A stretch of 6,577 bases of DNA from UBA1124 sp963933095. GTDB lineage: Bacteria; Pseudomonadota; Gammaproteobacteria; Pseudomonadales; Cellvibrionaceae. A model generated the notes under the pieces. That model was not told where the DNA came from. It saw nothing but the letters and a program-made list of their open reading frames with translations, and did no database searches. The DNA lies in NCBI GenBank assembly GCA_963933095.1, contig CAWVSV010000104.1:1-6577 (forward strand). The letters run 5' to 3'. Position numbers and translations under genes: made by a program. This document shows, one piece after another, positions 1 through 5,264 of the stretch (the stretch's first letter is position 1; each line of letters begins with the position of its first letter).

Positions 1-69
1 TTGCTTGGCTGTATGCAGCAAATGAAACTTTTTAATTTAATCACACCGACGATTTAAGGTATTGGATCT

Positions 70-408
70 ATGTCATTAAAATTATTTTTCACTGATTATA
101 ACGAAGATCATCATATTCGCTCTGATGAGGCTAAACCGGCAAGCTTGGCAAAGATTATTGAGTGTTTAAAGACTCGGCTTAAGGACGAGGATAACTTTGT
201 GGGACTCATTGATGGCAATGATGTCATGCTGCAATTTATGGTGGCAGAAGAGGGCCAGTTATCGGTCGATCTGCCTATTAATGACCGCAAGGGCTCATTC
301 ACTAAAGCGGCTGACCTCAAAGGCTGTATTGAAATTGTCCAATCTCTAGGCCGAACGATCGCTATAGATAATATTGACGGGCTGGAATTTAAAGCATGGG
401 GGAGATAG
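70..408 (+). CDS. Small hypothetical protein upstream of hemB (112 aa)
   Basis: I do not recognise this family. The 112-aa product is soluble-looking, with no signal peptide or membrane segment and a mildly acidic composition. It alternates predicted strands and helices: a strand-like start (LKLFFTDY), a helix around residues 24-37, then short strands with GLIDG and VMLQFMVAEE, and a helix near residues 84-94 (CIEIVQSLG). This layout recalls compact alpha/beta proteins of the immunity-protein or SMI1-like size class, but no diagnostic motif supports that. The ATG at 70 is preceded by AAGG at 56-59, a somewhat long spacing of 10 bases. The gene ends 54 bases before hemB on the same strand, so co-transcription is possible. 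Codon use resembles that of hemB, which favours a real gene. Bases 1-69 hold no supportable gene. Confidence 0.72.
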   Translation: MSLKLFFTDYNEDHHIRSDEAKPASLAKIIECLKTRLKDEDNFVGLIDGNDVMLQFMVAEEGQLSVDLPINDRKGSFTKAADLKGCIEIVQSLGRTIAIDNIDGLEFKAWGR

Positions 409-452
409 CCCTTGCTAGCTCGATATTTATTATTTTAGCTTACTCTATTTAT

Positions 453-455
453 AGG
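453..455 (+). promoter_or_regulatory. Short ribosome binding site that decides the hemB start
   Basis: AGG at 453-455 lies 7 bases before ATG 463 but only 1 base before the in-frame GTG 457. It therefore favours the ATG as the hemB start. The match is short, so confidence is moderate. Confidence 0.45.
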
Positions 456-462
456 TGTGTTT

Positions 463-1455
463 ATGCCTCGTGAATTTCCTGCAACACGCTTGCGGCGAAA
501 TCGATTTTCTGAATTTTCACGTCGCCTAGTCTGTGAGAATACTCTATCTTCATGTGATTTTATTTATCCTCTGTTTGTTGTCGAAGGTCAAAATATTCGC
601 CAACCGATCAACGCTATGCCCGGCCAATTTCGGCTAAGCCTGGATGAGCTGGAGTGTGAAGTTGAGGAGTGTTTACAACTGGGAATTCCAGCCATTGCGC
701 TGTTTCCTAATATTGACCCAGCAAAGAAAACGGCACACGGCGAAGAAGCTTATAATCCCGATGGGTTGATTCCCCGCGTGGTTCGCCGGTTAAAAGAAAA
801 ATTTCCAGCAATGGGTTTGATCTGCGACGCAGCACTAGATCCTTATACCCGTCATGGCCAAGACGGTATCATTAATGTTGATGGCTATGTATTAAATGAT
901 GAAACTGTTACTGCCTTGTGTTTACAGGCTCAAGTGTGTGCCCAAGCCGGTGCCGACGTGATAGCGCCATCGGATATGATGGATGGCCGGGTAGCAGCTA
1001 TTCGTCAGCAGCTCGACGGTAAAGGTTTTATCAACACTCAAATAATGGCCTACTCAGCCAAATATGCGTCTAACTATTATGGCCCCTTTCGAGATGCAGT
1101 AGGCTCTGCAGTCAACCTAGGTAAAACGGATAAATTTAATTATCAGATGGACCCAGCCAATAGCAATGAAGCGTTACACGAAGTTTGTATGGATATTAAT
1201 GAGGGTGCGGACATGGTGATTGTTAAACCAGGTATGCCTTATTTAGATGTTATTTATCGTATTAAACAAGAGTTCGCAGTGCCAACATTTGCTTATCAAG
1301 TCAGCGGTGAATACGCCATGCACATGGCCGCCATTGAAAAAGGCTATTGCTCAGATGCGGTAATTATAGAGTCATTACTGGCGTTTAAGCGCGCTGGCGC
1401 CGATGGTATATTGACTTATTTTGCCAAACAGGCGGCCAAGTATTTACAAGGCTAA
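463..1455 (+). CDS. hemB: Porphobilinogen synthase (delta-aminolevulinic acid dehydratase), Mg-type
   Basis: This cytoplasmic enzyme condenses two 5-aminolevulinate molecules into porphobilinogen, the first common step of tetrapyrrole (haem, sirohaem, cobalamin) synthesis. The family is a TIM barrel acting as an octamer. The full 330-aa length is normal. The Schiff-base signature GADMVIVKPGMPY contains active-site Lys255, and the second active-site lysine is Lys200 in MAYSAKYAS. The metal loop reads CDAALDPYTRHGQDG (residues 121-135): Ala124, Asp126 and Asp134 stand where zinc enzymes such as E. coli HemB have three cysteines. This is the magnesium-dependent arrangement known from Pseudomonas aeruginosa. 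I chose the ATG at 463 because AGG at 453-455 lies 7 bases upstream; the in-frame GTG at 457 would sit almost on top of that site. The gene is convergent with selO. Confidence 0.97.
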   Translation: MPREFPATRLRRNRFSEFSRRLVCENTLSSCDFIYPLFVVEGQNIRQPINAMPGQFRLSLDELECEVEECLQLGIPAIALFPNIDPAKKTAHGEEAYNPDGLIPRVVRRLKEKFPAMGLICDAALDPYTRHGQDGIINVDGYVLNDETVTALCLQAQVCAQAGADVIAPSDMMDGRVAAIRQQLDGKGFINTQIMAYSAKYASNYYGPFRDAVGSAVNLGKTDKFNYQMDPANSNEALHEVCMDINEGADMVIVKPGMPYLDVIYRIKQEFAVPTFAYQVSGEYAMHMAAIEKGYCSDAVIIESLLAFKRAGADGILTYFAKQAAKYLQG

Positions 1456-1490
1456 GCGGTTAAGGTATCTAGCACTGTGCACTATAAAAC

Positions 1491-1535
1491 GGTTCACTCA
1501 ACCAGCGCTGTGCTATTGAGTGAAACCATTTTGTT
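1491..1535. terminator. Bidirectional rho-independent terminator between hemB and selO
   Basis: GGTTCACTCAA (1491-1501) pairs with TTGAGTGAAACC (1516-1527). The stem has nine contiguous pairs plus two G-C pairs after one bulged A, around a 14-base loop. On the plus strand it is followed by ATTTTGTT (1528-1535). On the minus strand the far side is GTTTTAT (complement of 1484-1490), giving a U-tract for transcripts from selO. Its place in the 83-base gap between two convergent stop codons fits a shared terminator. Confidence 0.75.
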
Positions 1536-1538
1536 GCC

Positions 1539-3245
1539 TCAGGATGAGCAGCTGTAATGCGAAATGCCGCCAGTGTGCAAAAACTCTTTGGGTTTAAGTT
1601 GATAGTATTTATTTTCTATCTCTTGCGATTGCTCAGCATAGGGTTGACCCAAAACATTTTGCAGCTCTTTAATCAGAGTGTAATCTCCTTGGGCTGCCTG
1701 TTGGTAGGCTGGCACAATCAACCACTCGCGCCAAGTATACTTTGGATTCACCTGTTTCATGTGTTGACCTATAGCAGCCAGTTGACGACCATCAGCAGTA
1801 ATAAGAGCGCGCCAACGGTTTAACCACGCTTGCCAATCTTGATTTAGCGGTTGAGAAATATTGCTATAAAAACTTTTTTTCAGCGCGGCAGTATGCTCTG
1901 GAAGGTGTGACAACTCACGAAAAAAGATCGTGTAATCGACCTCTGACCGACTCATCAACTCAAACCATTGTTCATACAATTCAAGATTAAATTGGCTTAA
2001 GCCCAGTTTACTTGCCCATACACTTTCCAATTGCCTGTGCATGACCTGAGGAAATCCTTGGCGTATTTCGTCGAGTTGCTCTAACGCCTGAGTGTTTTGT
2101 TCAAGAAGCGGGCGCAGGGCCGTGCAAAACATATGGAAATTGGCTTCTGCGGCGGTTGGTTGATTAAAAAAAGAAAAATGCTGGCCGCCACCGGTCCAAG
2201 GTTGAAATTCGCTATCAAAGATTTCACAAAATCCAAAGGGACCATAGTCAAGAGTAAAACCGCCAGCGGCGCAATTGTCGCTGTTAAAGTTACCTTGGCA
2301 ATAACCCACACGCAGCCAATGCCCCACCAGCGCTGTGAGACGCTGGCGAAATAATCTCGCAAGCTCAATCACTTGCTCTTCAAAACACAGGTTTTTATCG
2401 ATTTGATCTTTGTATTCGCGTTCAATCAAATGACACACGATCATGCGTAATTCTTCCAGCGCACCCTTATGAGCTTTATTGCGAGTGCGCCGAGCAAATA
2501 GCTCGATCTGGCCGACTCGTAAAAAAGAAGGGGCGACCCGCGTAGCAATGGCCACCAGATTTTCCGTCATAATGTCGGGGTCAGCAGTTTGAGATGTCTC
2601 GGAATACCAAGGGCGAGTCACGGTTTCCGATTTAGAAACATACAGCGTTAGGGCGCGAGAAGTCGATACGCCCAGAGCATGCATATGTTCTTGAACTAAA
2701 AATTCGCGCACGCTGGAGCGTAATACAGCGCGCCCATCGGCGCCGCGACAATAGGGCGTGGGTCCGCCGCCTTTTAACTGCATTTCTACCCGTTGGCCGC
2801 TGAGCACCCCTTCAAAAACAGAGATGGCGCGCCCATCGCCATAGCCATTGCCGGTACCAAATGGACACTGTTGAATGTATTCGGTGCCGTAAATGGACAG
2901 CGCATAACCGGTGGCCCAACCGAACTTTTGCAATGGCGCGCTGGCAACCGACATATCGCCCGAAAATAGTTTGATGAACGGCGCCTGCTGTGCTAGATCA
3001 TCACTTAAGCCCAGCTCGCTAAATAGCGCATGGCTGTGGGCTACATACTGTGGTTCAGCGATTGGTGTTGGCGTTACGGGCACAAAATGCCCTGAGTTTA
3101 CCGGACGAGCCCGATGATCATCGCCATCAGTGGTGGCTTCAGGGTCGGGGTTTAAAGTCGCCATCAAAGAGCAATCGGCTAATTGTGCAAACTCATTAAA
3201 AGCCGTGACGAGGGTCTTTTCTGAAGATGAAAAAGGCTTTGTCAT
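1539..3245 (-). CDS. selO: Protein adenylyltransferase SelO (YdiU/UPF0061 family)
   Basis: SelO proteins have a protein-kinase fold that binds ATP in a flipped orientation and transfer AMP to Ser, Thr or Tyr of target proteins, with links to redox stress. Numbered from the ATG at 3245 (568 aa), the sequence shows the lysine segment QLKGGGPTPYCRGADGR (Lys158), the conserved AVLRSSVREF, the catalytic-loop NSDN (Asp323) and the metal-binding DYGPFGF (Asp333). The C-terminus is SCSS, with Cys566 third from the end, the place where animal SELENOO has selenocysteine. Residues GNFNSDNCAAGGFTLDYGP differ from the E. coli-type MNTDN loop and mark a distinct SelO subgroup. An in-frame GTG at 3269 would add eight residues. 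Neither start has a good Shine-Dalgarno; the ATG is preferred because the extra residues look unconserved. It converges on hemB and has a 250-base gap to the DUF6482-like gene upstream. Confidence 0.93.
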   Translation of the reverse strand: MTKPFSSSEKTLVTAFNEFAQLADCSLMATLNPDPEATTDGDDHRARPVNSGHFVPVTPTPIAEPQYVAHSHALFSELGLSDDLAQQAPFIKLFSGDMSVASAPLQKFGWATGYALSIYGTEYIQQCPFGTGNGYGDGRAISVFEGVLSGQRVEMQLKGGGPTPYCRGADGRAVLRSSVREFLVQEHMHALGVSTSRALTLYVSKSETVTRPWYSETSQTADPDIMTENLVAIATRVAPSFLRVGQIELFARRTRNKAHKGALEELRMIVCHLIEREYKDQIDKNLCFEEQVIELARLFRQRLTALVGHWLRVGYCQGNFNSDNCAAGGFTLDYGPFGFCEIFDSEFQPWTGGGQHFSFFNQPTAAEANFHMFCTALRPLLEQNTQALEQLDEIRQGFPQVMHRQLESVWASKLGLSQFNLELYEQWFELMSRSEVDYTIFFRELSHLPEHTAALKKSFYSNISQPLNQDWQAWLNRWRALITADGRQLAAIGQHMKQVNPKYTWREWLIVPAYQQAAQGDYTLIKELQNVLGQPYAEQSQEIENKYYQLKPKEFLHTGGISHYSCSS

Positions 3246-3459
3246 AATGAAGGGGTACCCAGTAGACACAAAGCTAACACCATAACAGCTTAAGTGGTCA
3301 TTTTAGCTATATGATCTGCTCGGCATTTAGCTTCTTTGGTGATAATACTGTTTCAAAACAACATGTATATTGGCTTCAAACTTGGCTGCAAGATGTAATA
3401 AAACATGAAAAGTAAGCCGCCAATCAGCAGGTATTTTGTGTCTATGACTACAATAAACG

Positions 3460-3482
3460 GATAGATAGATAGATAGATAGAT
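3460..3482. repeat. GATA tetranucleotide microsatellite
   Basis: Five perfect GATA units plus a partial GAT run from 3460 to 3482. The tract lies between two minus-strand genes, 13 bases beyond the stop codon of the DUF6482-like gene and about 215 bases upstream of the selO start. Such tracts can slip during replication. Here a length change would alter spacing upstream of selO but no reading frame. Directly adjoining it, ATTGAGT (3481-3487) and ACTCAAT (3494-3500) form a small 7-bp hairpin overlapping the stop codon. It lacks a T-tract, so it is at best a weak terminator. The rest of 3246-3459 shows nothing I can name. Confidence 0.9.
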
Positions 3483-3495
3483 TGAGTGTTATTAC

Positions 3496-3792
3496 TCAAT
3501 ACAATTTATTATCACCCAGCGGTACTTCTAGCATATTGGATGTTTTTACCGGTCCGCCTATCATTTCATCGTAAGCGCTCATATGTCGTAAAACTTGTTT
3601 TTTAGCTTTCACATTCTTTAACTGTTTTTGTAAACTAAGTAAGTTGTGACTTTTTAGCGGTTTGCCTTTTTTGTCATGAATTATGAACTCATCACCCTCA
3701 ATGAGCGCACTTACACTGTAGAGTGCTACATCAAGACTATGAAATATGACTTTTTCAACTTCAAAATACTTTTCTAGCTTATTAATTTTCAT
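3496..3792 (-). CDS. DUF6482-like small protein (98 aa)
   Basis: The 98-aa product is predicted to be cytoplasmic, with no signal peptide or membrane helix. It begins with a helix and a strand (KVIFHSLDVALYSVSALIEG), continues with a beta-hairpin (EFIIHDKKGKPL), a central basic helix (residues 50-65, rich in Lys and Gln), and a conserved-looking tail VLRHMSAYDEMIGGP (residues 68-81) followed by LEVPL. From memory, this order and the AYDEMIG motif match DUF6482 proteins of Pseudomonas and Marinobacter, whose function is unknown; the assignment is not searched. The start is well supported: AAGGAG on the minus strand (3798-3803) lies 5 bases before the ATG. The gene is visibly more AT-rich and lysine-rich than hemB or selO. 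It is followed on the same strand by the GATA tract and selO, with no tight operon spacing. Confidence 0.82.
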   Translation of the reverse strand: MKINKLEKYFEVEKVIFHSLDVALYSVSALIEGDEFIIHDKKGKPLKSHNLLSLQKQLKNVKAKKQVLRHMSAYDEMIGGPVKTSNMLEVPLGDNKLY

Positions 3793-3797
3793 AACGT

Positions 3798-3803
3798 CTC
3801 CTT
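3798..3803 (-). promoter_or_regulatory. Shine-Dalgarno site of the DUF6482-like gene
   Basis: Read on the minus strand, AAGGAG lies 5 bases upstream of the ATG at 3792. It is the best ribosome binding site in the window and supports a real, translated small gene. Confidence 0.8.
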
Positions 3804-4308
3804 TTAATCGGAAAATACGAATTAATCAGCCTTCACATCTACCGTTGCACAATATTTTTCTAATCAATAGATTCCTAAGAATAGATTGACAGATCTGTTT
3901 TTTTCGGTGTCAACGAAAGCAAAAAATTAAAACCAGTAAATTAGTCTGCTAACACTAACCTATTTATGGGTGTTTTCAATGGTTATCTTTTTTGGGGTAA
4001 CCTAGTTGTCAGTAATAAAGTGGAGTCTTGGGTGGGCGCATTGCCTTTATATAATTAATTAAATAGTTTCAATGCAGTGCGTTATATAGGCCCATAGTCA
4101 AAAATACGAGTGATATACATTTGTTCCATTGAATGGACAATGCTGGCGGTATTCACGCAGGGTATTATGTTAGCCACAGAGCTGGAAACATGTAATTGAG
4201 TTGTGTATCAACTAGCGGTTACAGCCCAGTTTGATAAAGGGCTCTATCGCGAGAGTAGTAGGTATTAATTATTCATCATGCCGGTCGTTTATTTGTCGAG
4301 CCAAAATT
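3804..4308. other. Gene-poor intergenic region with several inverted repeats
   Basis: No convincing gene was found on either strand in these roughly 500 AT-rich bases between two divergent genes, so promoters for both should lie here. Visible structure: TTGACA (3886-3891) and TGTCAA (3908-3913) form a dyad, with the palindrome ACAGATCTGT (3889-3898) and a seven-T run inside it. CGCATTGC (4037-4044) pairs with GCAGTGCG (4074-4081), with one G-T wobble. TGGGC (4033-4037) and GCCCA (4090-4094) flank these. TCCATT-G-AATGGA lies at 4125-4137, and AGTTG/CAACT at 4199-4213. An in-frame TTG at 4231 would extend the acetyltransferase by 26 residues but has no ribosome binding site. No -35/-10 pair was good enough to assign to either gene. 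Confidence 0.6.
4037..4081. repeat. Imperfect inverted repeat (8-bp arms, 29-base AT-rich loop)
   Basis: CGCATTGC at 4037-4044 and GCAGTGCG at 4074-4081 are complementary apart from one T-G wobble. Alternative pairings exist in the same segment: GCATTG (4038-4043) with CAATGC (4070-4075), and a CC-TATATAA-like stretch (4044-4054) with TTATATAGG (4082-4090). The competing pairings could mean a switchable structure or just AT-rich sequence; I cannot tell which. Confidence 0.4.
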
Positions 4309-4869
4309 ATGTCCTTAACTGAAAAAGACAGGCGCCAGCAGGGGCTTGAGTACAACGCTAATACTAAAGAGTTGCGTCGCGAGCGCCTGCAGGCTAAATC
4401 TATTTGTCATGAGTTTAATCAACTTGGGCCGAAAGATATTAGCGCCCGCAGTAAGCTGTTATTCGGCCTCTTTAAACAATCGAAAAATCCCTGGCTGGAA
4501 CCGCCCTTTAATTGCGATTATGGCTACAACATATCCACGGGTGAAAATTTTTATGCCAATCACGGTGTAGTCATTTTAGATGCTGCCGCGGTGACCTTTG
4601 GCGATAATGTGTTGCTGGGGCCGGGGGTGAACATTGCCACAGTGTCTCATCCTTTAAATGCTGAACGACGCCAGCAAGGGCTTGAGGTCGCCAAGCCTGT
4701 GACCCTCGGCAATAATGTTTGGGTGGGTATGGGGGCACAAATTTTGCCAGGAGTCAGTATTGGTGATAACGCGGTAATAGCCGCGGGTGCAGTGGTCAAT
4801 AAAGATGTTGCCGCAGGAGTATTGGTCGCCGGTGTGCCAGCCAAGGTTGTGCGGACAATAGAAGTCTAA
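4309..4869 (+). CDS. maa: Sugar O-acetyltransferase, Maa/LacA/NodL type (left-handed beta-helix)
   Basis: Members of this cytoplasmic family move an acetyl group from acetyl-CoA to a sugar hydroxyl (maltose/glucose for Maa, galactosides for LacA, Nod factor for NodL). The 186-aa length matches Maa. The N-terminal helical maltose-acetyltransferase cap covers about residues 4-58 (EKDRRQQGLEYNAN ... CHEFNQ). Then comes the FNCDYGYNI lead-in and hexapeptide repeats from about residue 70 to 175, ending in the NNVWVG and PGVSIGDNAVIAAGAVVNKDV coils and a VPAKVV tail. The presumed catalytic His114 lies in TVSHPLN. ATG 4309 was chosen because family members begin just before the EK helix and only a weak CGAG precedes it. 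The symbol follows the closest-looking characterised member; the true acceptor sugar is unknown. No partner gene adjoins it. The next gene, 395 bases on, belongs to metal efflux. Confidence 0.9.
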   Translation: MSLTEKDRRQQGLEYNANTKELRRERLQAKSICHEFNQLGPKDISARSKLLFGLFKQSKNPWLEPPFNCDYGYNISTGENFYANHGVVILDAAAVTFGDNVLLGPGVNIATVSHPLNAERRQQGLEVAKPVTLGNNVWVGMGAQILPGVSIGDNAVIAAGAVVNKDVAAGVLVAGVPAKVVRTIEV

Positions 4870-4915
4870 ACAACAGTGTCGAAACGCTATTATCCCATCG
4901 TTTAGAGCGCGATTC

Positions 4916-4946
4916 TTGACCTTGACCCTAGGGGAGGAGCTATTAT
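4916..4946 (+). promoter_or_regulatory. MerR-family (CueR-like) metal-responsive promoter upstream of cusB
   Basis: A -35 box TTGACC (4916-4921) and a -10 box TATTAT (4941-4946) are separated by 19 bases, two more than optimal. Promoters activated by MerR-family regulators (CueR, MerR, ZntR, HmrR) have this over-long spacer, with the operator dyad between the boxes. Here the spacer begins CTTGACCC and has CCCTAGGG at its centre. The left half (ACCTTGACCC) resembles copper-type CueR operators, while the right half (GGGGAGGAGCT) is a poor mirror image. The expected start of transcription is near 4953. The only gene downstream in the window is the copper/silver efflux adaptor, which fits CueR-type control. 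The regulator itself is not in the window. Geometry and context are good; the imperfect dyad keeps this short of certain. Confidence 0.65.
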
Positions 4947-4952
4947 TGTAAG

Positions 4953-5264
4953 GTAATGGATGAAGATGAAATCTATGATAATGGCTATCAACAAAACTCA
5001 GCACGCTCATCGCAGGGCGCTGATGACGCCTGTGCTGGTCGATGAGTGCCGATACTCATTATTCGTATACTTTTGGCTAATGTCCGTTGCGGTTAAGGCC
5101 GTGCGGTCACGTATACCTGCGTAGCCTTCGCTAAGCGATTTATCCCCAATACATTTAACAATGGGCGTTCAAATTGCTTACCCAATACTGCCTGCCGTTC
5201 CATCTGCTGCAGTGCTCTGTGCCCATTGTTATTAATGTTGCCTCTAATTTATGTGTGAAGTGTT
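4953..5264 (+). other. Long untranslated leader upstream of cusB, with possible small ORFs
   Basis: About 310 bases separate the predicted transcription start from the cusB ATG. They hold three overlapping small reading frames: 4956-5045 (29 aa), 4960-5124 (54 aa, starting MKMKSMIMAINK) and 5042-5083 (12 aa). AAGG at 4950-4953 is well placed for the ATG at 4960, but it would lie at or before the predicted transcript start and so might not be in the mRNA. None of the peptides resembles anything I know. Small hairpins are visible: GGCG/CGCC around 5015-5030 and ATGAGT/ACTCAT at 5042-5059. A much longer inverted repeat follows at 5156-5231. No outer-membrane channel or CusF-like gene is present. 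Confidence 0.45.
5156..5231. repeat. 11-bp perfect inverted repeat enclosing about 54 bases, just before cusB
   Basis: TAACAATGGGC (5156-5166) is perfectly complementary to GCCCATTGTTA (5221-5231), and two G-T pairs can extend the stem inward (5167-5168 with 5219-5220). The enclosed segment has further small pairings such as ATTG/CAAT and CTGCTGCAG. The right arm ends 33 bases before the cusB start codon. As RNA it would be a closed stem-loop domain in the leader. As DNA it could be a tiny insertion with terminal inverted repeats. No T-run follows, so it is not a simple terminator. Confidence 0.7.

Noticed and set aside
1..57. Possible tail of an upstream gene (frame ending TAA at 55-57, or another ending near 33)
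   Set aside because: There are only 10-18 codons, two competing frames and no recognisable sequence, so neither can be supported.
2081..2368. Open frames on both strands inside selO
   Set aside because: They overlap the conserved SelO catalytic region in other frames and have no independent start signals or family resemblance.
4033..4094. A second possible attC-like or recombination site ending in GCGTTATATAG
   Set aside because: The core does not match GTTRRRY and no matching left core is present at a suitable distance.
4132..4194. 20-aa open frame MDNAGGIHAGYYVSHRAGNM before the acetyltransferase
   Set aside because: It has no ribosome binding site and no known relatives, and chance frames of this length are common.
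4231..4308. N-terminal extension of the acetyltransferase from a TTG codon
   Set aside because: There is no ribosome binding site, the 26 extra residues do not resemble the family, and homologues start at about the ATG at 4309.
4654..5010. 118-aa minus-strand open frame overlapping the acetyltransferase
   Set aside because: It is antisense to the conserved hexapeptide-repeat region, has an atypical His/Cys-rich composition and no recognisable domain, so it is a shadow frame.
5153..5230. Integron attC-like site (ATTTAAC core at 5153-5159 with the inverted repeat)
   Set aside because: The right-hand core GTTATTA does not fit GTTRRRY, the arms are perfect rather than imperfect as in attC, and no cassette array or integrase is seen.
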